DNA of 64,000 nucleotides from Ophiura sarsii (Eukaryota; Echinodermata; Ophiuroidea; Amphilepidida; Ophiuridae), in assembly GCA_035610835.1 (NCBI GenBank), contig CM069457.1, positions 41,209,319 to 41,273,318 on the forward strand, given 5' to 3'. Numbering within the stretch: position 1 is the first letter of the stretch; the number at the start of each line of letters is the position of its first letter. The notes under the pieces were generated by a model. The model did no database searches and was not told the origin of the DNA. It worked only from the letters and a program-made list of their open reading frames with translations. A program made the translations under genes and the position numbers. Positions 25,901 to 36,500 of the stretch are shown here, in pieces.

Positions 25901-28900
25901 TTTTACAACAAAATCGCTTCAGAAGATGATTAATGCAAGTTATTAGCAAATGCCGCGAATTTTAGGGGTTTGTGAAAAGGTTACGACTTAGAAACGTCGT
26001 TTCAAATGACGGGCTCGTCATCTCCCCCGTCAAAAAAGGTGTTTTATATAAATTTGTCAAAATGGTCAATTTCATGTTCATAGTTGGATTCATTGAACCC
26101 TTTTCTTCAAGAAAATGTATACTTTTATATAGATTAAATGAATAATGAAGGAGTTACAGCAGTTTTACGGAGGCTATGCAGAGGGTCCACACCCCCTTAA
26201 AGGCATATTATGTGATCTTTTCCAGAGAGCGCCCTCTATTCATGATTTTTTTTTAGAAAGTAGATTATCTTGCAGATTTACATTTCTGATCATAAATCGG
26301 ACATACATTCCAAGTTACAGAGTGATACGATTCCTAATTACCTCAAAATCATGGTTTTAGAGTGAATTTAGAGTGAAAATATAAACTGTCGTGTTAACAC
26401 GACAGTTTATTTTCACTCTAAAACCATGATTTTGAAGTAATTAAGAATCGTATCGCCCTGTAACTTGGAATGTATGTACGATTTATGATCAGAAATGTAA
26501 ATCTGCAAGAAAATCTGCTTTCAATTTTTTTTTCGATGTTGAGGGCGTTCCCTGGAAAGATCACATAATATACCTTAAGTTGTTTTACAGCATACTCACT
26601 TGACTGTTTCATAGGTGCCTCTCGCTTCAGGAGATACCAGCGCATTGGCCAAAGTGAACACCCCAACCCCAGCATCCATCAAGCCCGTTCCGTATATCTC
26701 AGTTTTGGCCAGACGTCTCGGGAACGCCACAAAGTCCACAGCCAGTATAGAGATAGCGGTGACGATCAAGGCATAGACTCTGAACGCAGTCACAAATTGT
26801 AGCTTGTTGCGAGTTGTGTGTTTGGTATTCAGTAGGGTCTCCAGTGTGAGTCTATCGTGTGCTTTGGAGCTGAGATGTTTACTGCTATGCCTGTGTATCA
26901 ATGGAAAAAACAACCCAGACATGTCTATACAAAAATAGTCCAATTCATATTCCTTTAGACAAAAACATGTGCGTGATACAGAACATGGCCATTGGCCTGT
27001 GTGGTTTGGTTCTGTTTTATTAGGAAGGCATTGAATGGTCGTTTTTCTTTTTTTTGCTTAAAGAATATTGCTGAGCCTTGGTAGATGTCTGTCAAGACAA
27101 AATTGGTAAAATTGGTAAATGTCAATTTTACAAATGTTTTTTGTGTGATAATTGTTTATAAACAATTTATTCAAGCAAACCTATTCATCATTTCAAGCAG
27201 AAAAAAGTATTATTTTGACAATTTTGGTAAATTTAAAAGGTGTATGTTCTGATCACTTTTTGGGGGCTATGATTTTTCCTTCACATCAAGAAATTTTGAT
27301 ATCAGAAGAATCCCCATATTTTTCTCATTATGTCTGTAAAATCTTAGGGCCCAGAAATGTTTCATTTAGAAATTATAGCCAGTTTGTGTAACTACTCAAT
27401 GGGTAAATTTATTGTGACCTTGGTGCTTCTAAAATAAGAACCATTGGAGTTATGCCACTCAAACTTTGGAATGCGACTATTTTAAGGATGACCTTTCATG
27501 TAAAATAGAAAACATCAAGTTGAAACCGGGCCAACAATCAGAACATCTACCTTTAAATCTTACATTACACAAAAAATGGGACCCTCAATTTTCATTGATT
27601 TTAGGGTCGGTCGCTGAGGGCAACACAACAATTTTATTCTGAATTCTTATGAAGCTTGTTAAACAGGCTGGAGTTTCTTGTTCTCTCAAAGTCAGTAATT
27701 TACCAAATGGATGGAAAGTCCAATCACCAAATCTGCAGAGGGGGAAGGGGTAGTAAATACTTGAACAATTCTTACACTAACCAGGCCTACCAGGGTTAGC
27801 ATTAAATAAGGCCCAAAAGTTGGGGTCAGTTTTCACCCCGAGCATGCACAGAATCTAAAAATGGAGGGGTGGGGGGGGGGGGGGATATTTTTGCCATAGA
27901 GCAACTATAGGCTACAGGACCAAACGTTGGGGGTTCAATTTTCTTTTCTTTTTTGGGGGGGGGGGGGGGGGGGAGTGGGGGGATCATTCAACCCTGATCA
28001 GGGGTTAATATTACCTCTGACAGTGACACTAACCTGTATAATATGATGAGAAGAGTCAATGATGATACGATCAATGTGGCGAGTAATGCCGGTGTTTGCG
28101 TGCTGATGAGTGTCACCCCCAATATACACGGTAACACCAAGGTGCAAAATTCGACAACAAAGTTTTGCCTGGAAATAACAAACAAACAAACAAACATAAA
28201 TACAAACAAGTGTGATATGGTAGTGCCAAGAGAGAGGCAAGGCTTGGGAATTGGATTATAAAAAAGAAAATGTTTCGCTCACTCTCAAAATCTAGCCATA
28301 TACATACATACATACATGAAATCATTTATAAAGCGCTGCTACCTTGAGATCGTAGCGCTCATCCGAAAGATGTGTGAACAGATACAGACCGGGATGATAC
28401 CCTACTCTTTACGAAAGAGTCTGTAACCTTTTTAACGTGCTCGGGTATTGCTCTTCTGATGATGCACGGGACCACCATTTCTATGTGACTTCCAACCACA
28501 GTATTTTTTGCTGCCATTAGGAAATTGTCACAATCACTTCGCTTAACTTACACTGGCAGCCAAGGCGCACACAAATGTATCAGCACTTAGATTGTAATAT
28601 CCCCCAACAGCTCCTCGATCTCGCTTGGGTCGACGTCAACTTTAGGCCAAGGAAAAAAACCCAGTTATATAGACCCGACCGTGCCATTTTGTTAACAACA
28701 TTTTGTGACAATTTCTGAATACGACAGTGTACTGTTTGGTTAAATGTTATCAATTGAGCTTGATTTCTTTGCGCCAATTTTAGGATGCAACATCCCCGGG
28801 CGTCAGTGAACATATCAAGCGGGTACGCCTCCGCGTCCAAAATAAACGTCGAAAAAGGGTCCAGATTTCACCACACGACGTCATCAACGTCTTTCTGAAA

Positions 28901-31859
28901 AAGGGGTACTTTTAGGAGGCATCGCACTTTAGGGTATCCATTACAGCATCGCGGTATCGACGTCTAGGGGTACTAATTGTTTTATGGTTGACTTTTCAAT
29001 AACCATGCAAAATGTTGAAAAAAATCTTCAATATTTATCTTCTTTAATTGTATATCCCCGGTATATCAAAAAAGTTGCTGATTTAGGGTGCATTATTGAA
29101 TGTTGGTAATGCCGTTTAGGGTATGGTTTGTATGTGTTACGCCATATAGGGGTATCAAAATAGTGTTCTGGTTTACGCCATTTAGGGTCCATTTTAGAGG
29201 TGCTTGGACGCACATGTGTACCCGCTTGGTATGTTCACTGACCCCCCCGGGGCAACGTCACCCTCCCAAGTTTCTGACTCTGCGCCTATAACTAAACAGT
29301 AGGCAGTAAGCCAATGCATGATGCATGTTTACATTTCAATTGAACATGGTTTTCCACTAGTGTAACCTTGCTGATTTCTAAAGTGTCCATGATAAATGAC
29401 TTTAAAAAAAAAGGTAAAATGACATTGCTAAGCACCCTGGGCGCTTAATAGGGAGAACTCAGAATACGCTATTAATTTATTATCATCATTTGAGTAAATT
29501 ACTTTTAGGAACACCGAACACAGTGCACTAAAATAGTCATGCTTTTAAAAGCTGGCAGCTTTTGGCAAGTAATCTCAAATTGGTAGACAGAGTTTTATTA
29601 CACTGGCTATAGAGTGTATTGTCGCGAGATACACTACTGCCCAGAAGTGATCGCGCAGTGATTATATCCTAGAAAATCCATCTTCTATGAACATATTATT
29701 GAATAATTTCACAAGTAACGATGTTGTATGTGTTCATTATATAGTTCTTCTTCATAAATTCATGTTTGTTGCATGTTACGATCACCACATTTCATGCAAA
29801 ACTCAATAAATCGAGACAAGTCAAAATCTACACAGTAAAATCCCATAGACAGTTGCCTCATTAATATTCATGAGCTCATTACCACTAGTATTGCGCTATG
29901 GGAACATTCTATCTCAGCTACACCTTCTCTGAAAATTTTAGTTTTTTAATAATTAATTGTTATATTCACAAATGCAAAATCCTAATACATGTATAAGGAT
30001 GCGCAGTCCTTATAAATGCCTAAAACATGGTAATTTTCTGAGGAGGTAATTTGAATTGTCAAGAAAAACCTGACATTTAAAAGACAATTTCTATATTTTA
30101 TTTTGGTTTACAAATCAGTGATCCAATACAAGACAGAGAACCTCGCAGTTTGTCTGTATTTCGCACGAGGCAGCACAGTGCCCATGGCAGGTTTTAAAAT
30201 TACAGCGACAATGATTTGCATTCCATAATACAATGAATATGTAATGTACAATTTTGCGAAGGTCAGTCGATATCTTTTCCATCAGTTGCGGTCCTGTTAT
30301 TGGAGCAACATAGCCCAACAACCTATACCACCATACTATGCAACCGGGCTTACTGCCAGATGTGTTTTAATTGGGCGATATCTCTATCTTTCACATGATT
30401 GTAAATGGTCAACTCCCATTCATAAAAGAATGCGCTAAAAGGGTGATCGATTCTAGTCTAACAAAGGATTCGAAAAAGTCCATTCAAAATAATGTATGTT
30501 GGATCACGCGGCAACTAAACTTATATTGTGTGATTAACATTTTCTAATAATAGCGTAGGTCAGACTTGGCTAGTCTCTACATTCCTAAACGGACCTGACA
30601 AGCCGTCTCGCTAGGGGGCGTCACAACTTCGAGCATTTTTCTAACTCAAAAATGGGAAGATTACAATTTAACCAGCCATTTTCACCAAGATGAGCTCAAT
30701 TGTGTATACAAAATGTATGGTGTGCTTTGTGTTCACTTCATGTCCACCAGTTTCATGTGTTTTCCCATGTTCTATGCACACATTGCAATATGACAGAATA
30801 CCCCTGTATGCAAAATTGTAATTGCTGCTGCCAGTTTTAGTCCGAGCATTTTGCTGGTTCCCAGTACGCCACAGGTATCATTCTACAACCAAAACTTTAA
30901 TAAAGTTTTGTTTCAAAATATCAGCTTTTTTGGGAAATTTCAGTAACCTTGTCAAAACACGAACCATGTTTTAGGTATTTATGAGCATTACAGATCCCTG
31001 TCATAATAATATTACATGGTTGCATTTTGTAAAATAATGTAAAAATAATGATTTGTCGGAGATGATTTTCGCATGCAAGGATATCCCATAGCGCTATTAC
31101 AGCGATAATGAGCTCATGAATATTAATGAGGCGAGAATTGCATGGGATTTCCCCATAGAGAAAATAGCGACCTCGGAAAGATATTTATTTTGGAAAATGT
31201 GTAGGCTACAAGGTCAAGGAAACATAAATTTGTGAATGAGAAGATATCCAGGCACCTATATAAATAGGATTTAACCTTGATATGGGTAAATTTACAAGAC
31301 TGTTTGGAGAATAAGTTCTCCTGATGGTGTGCGCGATCACTTCTGGGCGGTAGTGTAAGTGTGTTAGCTAGTGCCATAGACCTGATGGGGAAGTCGTCTT
31401 TTGGTCTATACACTGGCGCATTCGATATTTATACGGAAGGTCCCAGGTTCAATTCCCGGCTGGTGCTCCGAAATGTTGCTTGTATATCTCGTGAATTATA
31501 TGTTTAGGGGGTACATGACGGAATGCAATACTACGTCATAATGTCCTCATTGTTGGACTGTGCCTCCAAGATGGATTCCACGGAACAATATGATTTGATC
31601 AGTTCAGAGCACATAGAGCGGGAAATTCAATTGTTATTCTCAATATGTGACTAGCCTATACCTCGTAATGGCGGGTCAATTCCATTTGTACAACATGTAC
31701 TCACCATGGCTTTAATGATATTCCGCCAAAATACACCAACGCGGACGTGACGCTGAACCTTAGTAGCACGCACAGCGGTGCCCCAGAAGCAATCAGGGCT
31801 ATATCCAGGGTGTCGGTACCGTTCAGATTGCTATAGAAAGTCTCGCGTGTTGGAGTCAT
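13725..31859 (-). CDS. PIGW: PIGW, GlcN-PI inositol acyltransferase (complete, 8 coding exons)
   Basis: Coding exons: 31859-31705, 28168-28034, 26890-26600, 23193-23025, 22026-21776, 20271-20130, 19005-18903 and 13984-13725. All borders are GT/AG and all phases match; the sum is 1506 nt, 501 residues plus stop, close to vertebrate PIGW (about 504). PIGW/Gwt1 adds an acyl chain to the inositol of glucosaminyl-PI in the ER membrane during GPI-anchor synthesis. Supporting motifs: SNLNGT near the N-terminus (residues 10-15), [23 protein letters not shown] (about 149-172), [26 protein letters not shown] (exon 4), [10 protein letters not shown] (exon 6) and [16 protein letters not shown] (exon 8). 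Hydrophobic segments recur throughout, as expected of a multipass protein. Mammalian PIGW has an uninterrupted coding sequence, so these introns are a notable difference. Foldback elements lie beside several exons. Confidence 0.95.
14084..17004. repeat. 38-bp minisatellite in PIGW intron 7, about 2.9 kb
   Basis: Roughly seventy degenerate copies of a 38-bp unit built from CCAGCTGATAACTGCC, TAACCATTCC and ACAAGCAAAGGT, with one unique gap near 14128-14205. Variants (AATATCT for GATAACT, GTCGACAACT, TCCGGCGGCTAT) form higher-order blocks. A block including CCAAGAAAGTGTCCAGC is repeated at 15506 and 16011, a shift of 505 bp. It is a tandem repeat, not a CRISPR array: units adjoin without unique spacers. 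Confidence 0.95.
17461..18862. mobile_element. 1.4-kb foldback element in PIGW intron 7
   Basis: The terminal arms are about 270 bp and nearly identical at the ends: CACATACACTGGCACTCATA (left) and TATGAGTGCCAGTGTATGTG (right). Direct CAT at 17458-17460 and 18863-18865 may be a 3-bp target duplication. The unique centre includes a 90-codon frame (18191-18463) with no recognisable domain. A diverged relative occupies about 29600-31380, in PIGW intron 1. Confidence 0.9.
18903..19005 (-). CDS. PIGW: PIGW coding exon 7
   Basis: Codons 382-416: [20 protein letters not shown], one membrane helix, then a polar linker. The acceptor is ATTACAG and the donor AATG|GTAGGT. A 1.4-kb foldback element begins 40 bp beyond the donor. 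Confidence 0.9.
20130..20271 (-). CDS. PIGW: PIGW coding exon 6
   Basis: Codons 334-381: [20 protein letters not shown], a membrane segment, then [15 protein letters not shown] (RR-ANL-Y-IW is conserved). The acceptor is TTTTCAG and the donor ACG|GTAAGT. Copies of this acceptor are tandemly repeated upstream (20344-20700). Confidence 0.93.
20276..20700. repeat. Tandem repeat of about 75-85 bp derived from the PIGW exon 6 acceptor
   Basis: About five degenerate units (words GGAAAGTTGACCTGAAAATC, ATTCAGAAATATTCAGATG, GGACTTCAAAA, GTTTCAAATATAAGTC) run away from exon 6. Read on the - strand each begins with TTTTCAG|GTCAACTTT, the same sequence as the real 3' splice site. The AG is intact at 20467-20466, 20542-20541 and 20624-20623. 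Confidence 0.88.
21776..22026 (-). CDS. PIGW: PIGW coding exon 5
   Basis: Codons 251-334: two hydrophobic segments, then [20 protein letters not shown] and [19 protein letters not shown]. The NREG-GY motif is typical of PIGW. The acceptor is ATCTTGCAG and the donor CCACG|GTAAAA. Confidence 0.93.
22640..22870. repeat. CCTGTTTTACGGGCGG family fragment in PIGW intron 4
   Basis: It begins GGCGACGAAAAAAACCACCC followed by CTGTTTTACGGGCGG and a GGTCGGTCGG stretch, then CACCAAAATCTGCAAAAATC. The same order occurs in the complete copy at 43265-43541 and in fragments at 54985-55060 and 58045-58240. Confidence 0.7.
23025..23193 (-). CDS. PIGW: PIGW coding exon 4
   Basis: Codons 194-250, including [20 protein letters not shown] followed by [14 protein letters not shown], a strongly conserved luminal/helix boundary of the family. 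The acceptor is TACACAG and the donor TCG|GTAAGT. Two extra copies of the acceptor region lie upstream in the intron at 23863-23905 and 24015-24060. Confidence 0.95.
23238..23526. mobile_element. Foldback element, 289 bp, 45 bp upstream of the PIGW exon 4 acceptor
   Basis: The outer arms are CCAAATTAAATTAATTGTTT and AAACAATTAATTTAATTTGG, continuing through TGTCTCAAAGCTCC. The interior matches the diverged copy at 4945-5180. It is non-coding. Confidence 0.9.
23805..24065. repeat. Tandem duplication of about 152 bp carrying the PIGW exon 4 acceptor and exon start
   Basis: GGCCACTGCGAATGCCTCTG followed by TGTAGGAG-AAAGAATGTACAT occurs at 23863 and again at 24015. The real exon edge reads GGCCACTGCGAACACCTCTG at about 23178. 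The - strand copies therefore have CACAG|AGGCATTCGCAGTGGCC, encoding G-I-R-S-G where the real exon encodes G-V-R-S-G. Confidence 0.88.
26196..26579. mobile_element. AGGCATATTATGTGATC foldback family, copy 3, next to PIGW exon 3
   Basis: The arms are CTTAAAGGCATATTATGTG and AGATCACATAATATACCTTAAG, 384 bp. A central palindrome, AAACTGTCGTGTTAACACGACAGTTT, lies near 26384-26410. The right end is 20 bp from the exon 3 donor (26599). Confidence 0.92.
26600..26890 (-). CDS. PIGW: PIGW coding exon 3 (most conserved part)
   Basis: Codons 97-194. It holds [19 protein letters not shown], then [20 protein letters not shown] and SPEAR, the diagnostic core of the Gwt1/PIGW family, preceded by a cytosolic-type polar stretch. 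The donor is GTCAA|GTGAGT; a foldback element ends 20 bp beyond it. Confidence 0.95.
27060..27560. repeat. Dispersed repeat, inverted relative of 47640-48090
   Basis: Words such as AAGCAAACCTATTCATCATT, TTTGATATCAGAAGAATCCCC and AAAATCTTAGGGCCCAGAAA occur here. They recur reverse-complemented near 47700-48070 in the TIMM29 intron, with a partial relative near 45180-45390. No coding potential is seen. Confidence 0.6.
28034..28168 (-). CDS. PIGW: PIGW coding exon 2
   Basis: Codons 52-97, mostly two hydrophobic helices ([18 protein letters not shown], then [18 protein letters not shown]). The acceptor is TTTCCAG and the donor CAG|GTTAGT. It aligns with the DFVVLIVPMVATLTI stretch of vertebrate PIGW. 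Confidence 0.9.
28310..29597. other. PIGW intron 1, part near exon 2; no gene seen
   Basis: It contains a GCGCTGCTACCTTGAGATCG segment (28335-28365) with a TAAAGCGC word resembling SINE tails. A stretch near 28845-29260 has repeated TTAGGGTA/TTTAGGGT words and paired ACATGTGTACCCGCTTGGTA and AGCGGGTACGCC sequences, suggesting another foldback element (about 28796-29246, outer arms CCCCGGG-GTCAGTGAACAT / ATGTTCACTGAC-CCCGGGG). Confidence 0.5.
29600..31380. mobile_element. Foldback element in PIGW intron 1, relative of 17461-18862
   Basis: The inner arms ACTGCCCAGAAGTGATCGCG (left) and GCGATCACTTCTGGGCGGTA (right) define the ends. The interior follows the same order as the 17461-18862 element, for example AAAACATGGTAATTT and CCTGACATTTAAAAGACAAT, but is diverged throughout. 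It therefore looks like an older copy. The exact ends are uncertain. Confidence 0.75.
31705..31859 (-). CDS. PIGW: PIGW coding exon 1
   Basis: Residues 1-51 plus two bases of codon 52. The ATG at 31859 places F-SNLNGT ten residues in, as in homologues (human has VSNLNGT near residue 12). The frame stays open upstream to a TTTATGTAG at about 31937, which looks like a splice acceptor; a longer N-terminus or a 5' UTR exon is therefore possible. The donor CCATG|GTGAGT is strong. Confidence 0.9.
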
Positions 31860-32550
31860 TGTTGTATCTGGACAGTCTTCAGACGTCTGGGCCGGTGGGT
31901 TGATATTTCTTGCTGCACACAGGAATGATATATTCTACATAAACAAACATGGAACAAATTGAAACAGTTTATTTTACTCAGTGAAAATATTATGCAAAGT
32001 CAATTAGGGTTAAGTTCGCTTTTTAGATGACATTTTGAATCGGCGAGGACAACCAGGCACCTCTAGGTTACCGTAAATTAGTAGTGCCATAAAGTTTGCC
32101 ACTATCATTTTCGTGGGGTAGAGTTCGCCTGTTTATAGTATCATAGCCTGAGTGTAATGTGAGTTTGTAAGAGTTATATAAGTGGGAGCACCTTTCCTGG
32201 TGGGAGTCAGGCAAGTTGAAAGGAGTTGTGTGTTTTGACCAGATGAATAAATTAGTATTGCTGTAGAGATCCCGCTATTATTTTCGTCGTGTTTTGTTCG
32301 CCTGTTTATAGTGTTAATAATAATATAGATAGTGAGTTGGCGAACTCAACAGTGTCGGCGCCATTGCCATCCATTTCCCCTAAAAGGTCATAGGCCTTTA
32401 ATATAATGCCCTTCAAAATCGATTTTGAGTTTCCTGTTGGGAGGTTTAAAAAAGGGACGAGTTGACTTTTAATTATTAATTCTTTTATTTTATTTTTTTG
32501 AAGTGGTCGCAACCAATTTCAAACCATACAATTTTACAACCCATTCATTA
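31860..32550. other. PIGW 5' flank
   Basis: AT-rich. A possible splice acceptor (TTTATGTAG, about 31937-31945) suggests a non-coding first exon further upstream. I recognise no core promoter or CpG-rich stretch. Two copies of a segment with TCGCCTGTTTATAGT (32126-32140 and 32299-32313) show a local duplication. Confidence 0.4.
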
Positions 32551-32876
32551 CACTGCAAATTATGAGCGTTTACTTTTGGACAAAATAAAAGTAAACTCAA
32601 AAGTAAACGTAATACTAAACACTTATGTGAGCCCAACAACAAGCTCTGTTTTCCACCCAGCCTCTAATCAATGACTGTCCCATTATATCACAGATGGTGG
32701 AAACATCTGTGATAATATTCACTCACTTGGAGTGTGCGTTGAGGTCAATTGGGTGCAAAATGAAAGAAACGTTTAGTTTTGCGTTTACTTTTACGTTTAC
32801 TTATGTGTTTAGAATTGTGTTTACTTTTGAGTTTACTTTGAGTTTGTCCAAAAGTAAACGCTCATAATTTGCAGTG
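32551..32876. mobile_element. CACTA-like foldback element with 3-bp TTA duplication
   Basis: It begins CACTGCAAATTATGAGCGTT and ends AACGCTCATAATTTGCAGTG. TTA flanks both sides (32548-32550 and 32877-32879). CACTG termini with a 3-bp duplication are the hallmark of the CACTA/EnSpm superfamily. The interior is a series of TTTACTTTTG/CAAAAGTAAA words with no protein, so it is non-autonomous. Confidence 0.85.
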
Positions 32877-33261
32877 TTACTTCATGAATAATCACGATAG
32901 CTGCGTACCAAGTGCGTTCCAATGAAATTAATCGTTAGATGAGAACGCGCACACTGAGCGCGGGTTACTAATAATTGCCCGAAAGTACTGCGCCAAAGTG
33001 TCCCATTGTTTTGCTCACTGACCGACCAATCAAATTAACGCCTCACGCCCCTAAACTGAATATTCAATGAGTTATGAGGAAACACGATTAACGCTTATTT
33101 CTGATTGGTTGAATGATAAAAATGTTAATGAGGGGATGACCCGACTTGGACTGTTTCAATAACTAAGAAGGGGTGGACAAAATAAACAGAAAACTAATTA
33201 ATTATTAGCAAAATTATATCGGTACAAATCAAGAATTTGGATAAAATATGCATCTTTTTCA

Positions 33262-33455
33262 GTAATGAATGAGAATAATGACTGCTACAACTGTCATTTC
33301 GTGAATTTGTTTTGAAATCCTCGGGTTTTGTTCTGGTCATTCGTAATTGTCCCTCGGGGGCTGCGCCCCTCGGGACAATTCCTCAGACCAGAACAAAAAT
33401 CTCTGATTTTAAAACAAATTCACAAAAAAGTTGTTACGCAGTCATTATTCTTTAA
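33262..33455. repeat. Long inverted repeat with a GC-rich centre
   Basis: GAATAATGACTGC-ACAACT and GTGAATTTGTTTTGAAATC on the left are mirrored by TTTAAAACAAATTCAC and GCAGTCATTATTC on the right. The centre is GTCCCTCGGGGGCTGCGCCC followed by CTCGGGAC. It could fold into a hairpin of roughly 90 bp and is probably a foldback transposon. Confidence 0.8.
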
Positions 33456-33524
33456 TTAATATAGCATTAAATCGAGGACTCTGCATTTAATTATTTTCCA
33501 AAGCCAATTAATTGCCAAAAGGAA

Positions 33525-36500
33525 ATGGCTATTCATACAACTGTTGTACGAATTGCACGAAGATTTCTGTAATTCGCACAACGACTCTGGACCAATATGA
33601 TGAGGTTCGAGCAACTATGACCTTTGACATAGCCTGCATCAATTAAGTATAGTTTAAAAGCTCAAAAAGGGGGGCCGTCTGAGGGGGATGTGCCCCCAAA
33701 AAGCTCGAACAGGGGGGTGGCCCTGGGCGTCTGAGGGGGGATGTCCCCCGTTAGGTAGAATTTTTTTCTGGTGTATACTTTTGAGCAACATTTTATCGAA
33801 AAGCCACCTCTTCATTTCCAATCAATGCAAGAAAGAAGTTGAGCATATTATACAAATGTACACTGATATTTTCTTGATATAAGTATAGATTGTTTAAAAG
33901 CTCGAACAGAGGGAGTTTGATGGGTGATGTGCCCCCCTCAGAATTGGATTTTTTTCAATTTTCGAACCCATTTGGTGTGATTTGGTGTGTACTTTTGACT
34001 AATATTTTATTGAAAAGCAATCACTTTATTTCATTTTGCCTTGGCCATCACATACACTATATGAAAAATCAGGGGGGGGGGGGAGGGGTGATAACATTGA
34101 CCACATATCCCCCTCCCCCCTACTAGGTCAAAAAGTGGGGGGAGGGGGATATCCCACCCATCCCACCACGGGATTTCCGCCCTTGTACTAAGGGACTCGC
34201 TTTTTCCCCAGGGGCCTCCCACGTCTTATTACAATAGTTGTACGAATTACAGGGACTCCCTAGTCCTTGCTATGATTTTGGTACTTACTCAGGCAAGTGT
34301 GCAAGGTGGAAGCTAACCATCTCTTGAAACACAGACTTAATGAGTCTATAAAATAAGTCCATGCTTGTAAAAAACTAATGTGTGGCAGATTGCATAATCA
34401 GCATCCATCTCATCTTGAAGGCATCTGATGTTTATGAATAGAAGTTATTGATTACTCCAGAAATGTCAGAAAAGATAAGTAAGGATTAGGCCTATGTTAA
34501 TCCATGCATGCCCAGTACAGGACAAACATGACAAAAGAATCAATAAACTTAATAAATGGATTAATAGAAGTAGAAGTTATTGACCTCCCAAGGAGACTCA
34601 ATTGCTTTAGACTATGCAATAAGTCTGGTCAAGAAAATGGTTAGGTTATTAAATTGGTTCCCTTCAACATTATGCCTTGAGTAACATAGTCCGGACGGCA
34701 CGCTTTATAAAGGGTGGGACTCCAGAAATCAAAAAATCAACAAAAGGGTGGGGGTCAGAATATTTCTGATATAAAGGGTGTAGTTGTATAGAGCGTGGAG
34801 ATGAAATAAAAAGGGTTGGGGTTAATTCCATGCGGAGAATAATTTCTCAGCGATCATCTAAATAATCAAAATAGTCGGCTCGCTAGCGCTAGAAGTATCA
34901 TAAATTTGTATCCGATATCGGATCCGATATACTTCAAAATTAAAAAGTTGCCATCTTTAAATTGACAGATTGAGCAGGGATTGATGAGTTTGTTGTTATT
35001 TAGCGCCATCTATTGTGGAAATCGTGACATTTTTTCAAAATGGAAACTCGCCACGAGTTACGACAGTGTCGTACGCGGCGTAATATCACATTTTAGCGAG
35101 CATAAGAGTACCAAAAATGCACTGATTTGATGAAATAAATCCATTTCAAATGAATCTCCTCTATAAATTTGCGTTAAATAATCGTGATTTAGTTTAGCCG
35201 ACAAGGTGTTTTTTAAGTGAGCTTATTGTTTTATCATTATTTTTTGTCTTCCTATTTTTGTTTTTGATGAATGATTTCGGGAATCCCGGGACCCGCCCGA
35301 AAAACGAAACAGGTCCCGGGATGTTTCTGTCACTTTGTCCTTTCTTCTGATGTGTGCATTCTCAAATTTGAATGCACAAAATGATCAAAATGTCCCCTTT
35401 TCGGTATAAAGGGTGGGGGTTGAACATTCCCAAATAAAAAGGGTGGCTCTGTAAAAAGGGTGGGGCAAAAATAAAAAGGGTGGGGGTCTGACCCCTGTCC
35501 GGACAGTGGTAAGTACCAGATTTTGGAAGCAGCAAGGGCTAGGGACTCCCCACACTAGACCCCCTATTCAATAATAGTTGTACGAATTACAGGGACTCCC
35601 TCTTATTTTTACAATGAATGAGAAGGGACTTTCCCTATATTAATATTACAATAGTTGTAGTCCCAATAGTGACCTGTCCTAGGTAGCTGGCTACCTAGGG
35701 TCACAAAACTCTCTATTGACTGTTCACGTCGCGAAATTCACATTGAGTGTCAGCACTGCCGATTTTTCACCTCAATATTTTCCCCAAAATGAGGATGCTT
35801 GATCAAAATTAATTAAATCAATGTATTACTAAGAGTTTTAGGAACAATATGTGAGTGCATTTTGATTGATTTAAATTATATTTGATGTGAAAATCTTGAA
35901 TTAAAAATGTGATTTTCGCGACGTCGTGTGTCTATAGAGGGTGTTGTGGCTCTAGTATAGTGAAGCATGAACGATAGTATAGCCACCATTGGGTCTACAA
36001 TAGTTGTATGAATTACAGAGACTCCCTATTTTCAAGTTACACTAAGATACTCCCCTCCCAATTATAATGTACATTACAATAGTTGTACGAATATCAGAGA
36101 CTTCACCAGAGCCTAGGGGCCTCCCGTCAAATTATTACAATAGTTGTAAGAATATTTAGACTTTAAGAAATCACGTTTAGGTTTTTTTTACAATAGTTGT
36201 GCGAATCCCGGGGACTCCCCCAAGGGACTCAAAATTCTTACAATAGATGGGGTGACAGGTGACGTCACACCGGGCAAAACGTGGCTAGTTGCCATTGTTC
36301 TTTGCCCGGGAGTTTGCGCACGCATCCTGTTTTGTTTAGGACTCGTGCTTTTAAAACTCGCGCCAAAGCATTATAAAGGGCAATACGGCATAGCAGACAG
36401 TGTTGTGGTCATATATGGTGTTCCCTCAAGCATGTATCGACAGTCCAGTCCCTTCGACCGTCGCGTTTGTTGATAAACATTGGATGTAAACAACGGTCAC

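Noticed and set aside
31427..31475. tRNA-like B box (GGTTCAATTCC) on the + strand
   Set aside because: No A box lies at the proper distance and no stems pair; too weak to call a tRNA or SINE.
36252..36473. 73-codon hydrophobic frame upstream of HSPB11
   Set aside because: There is no homology that I recognise and it lies within the dispersed-motif cluster.
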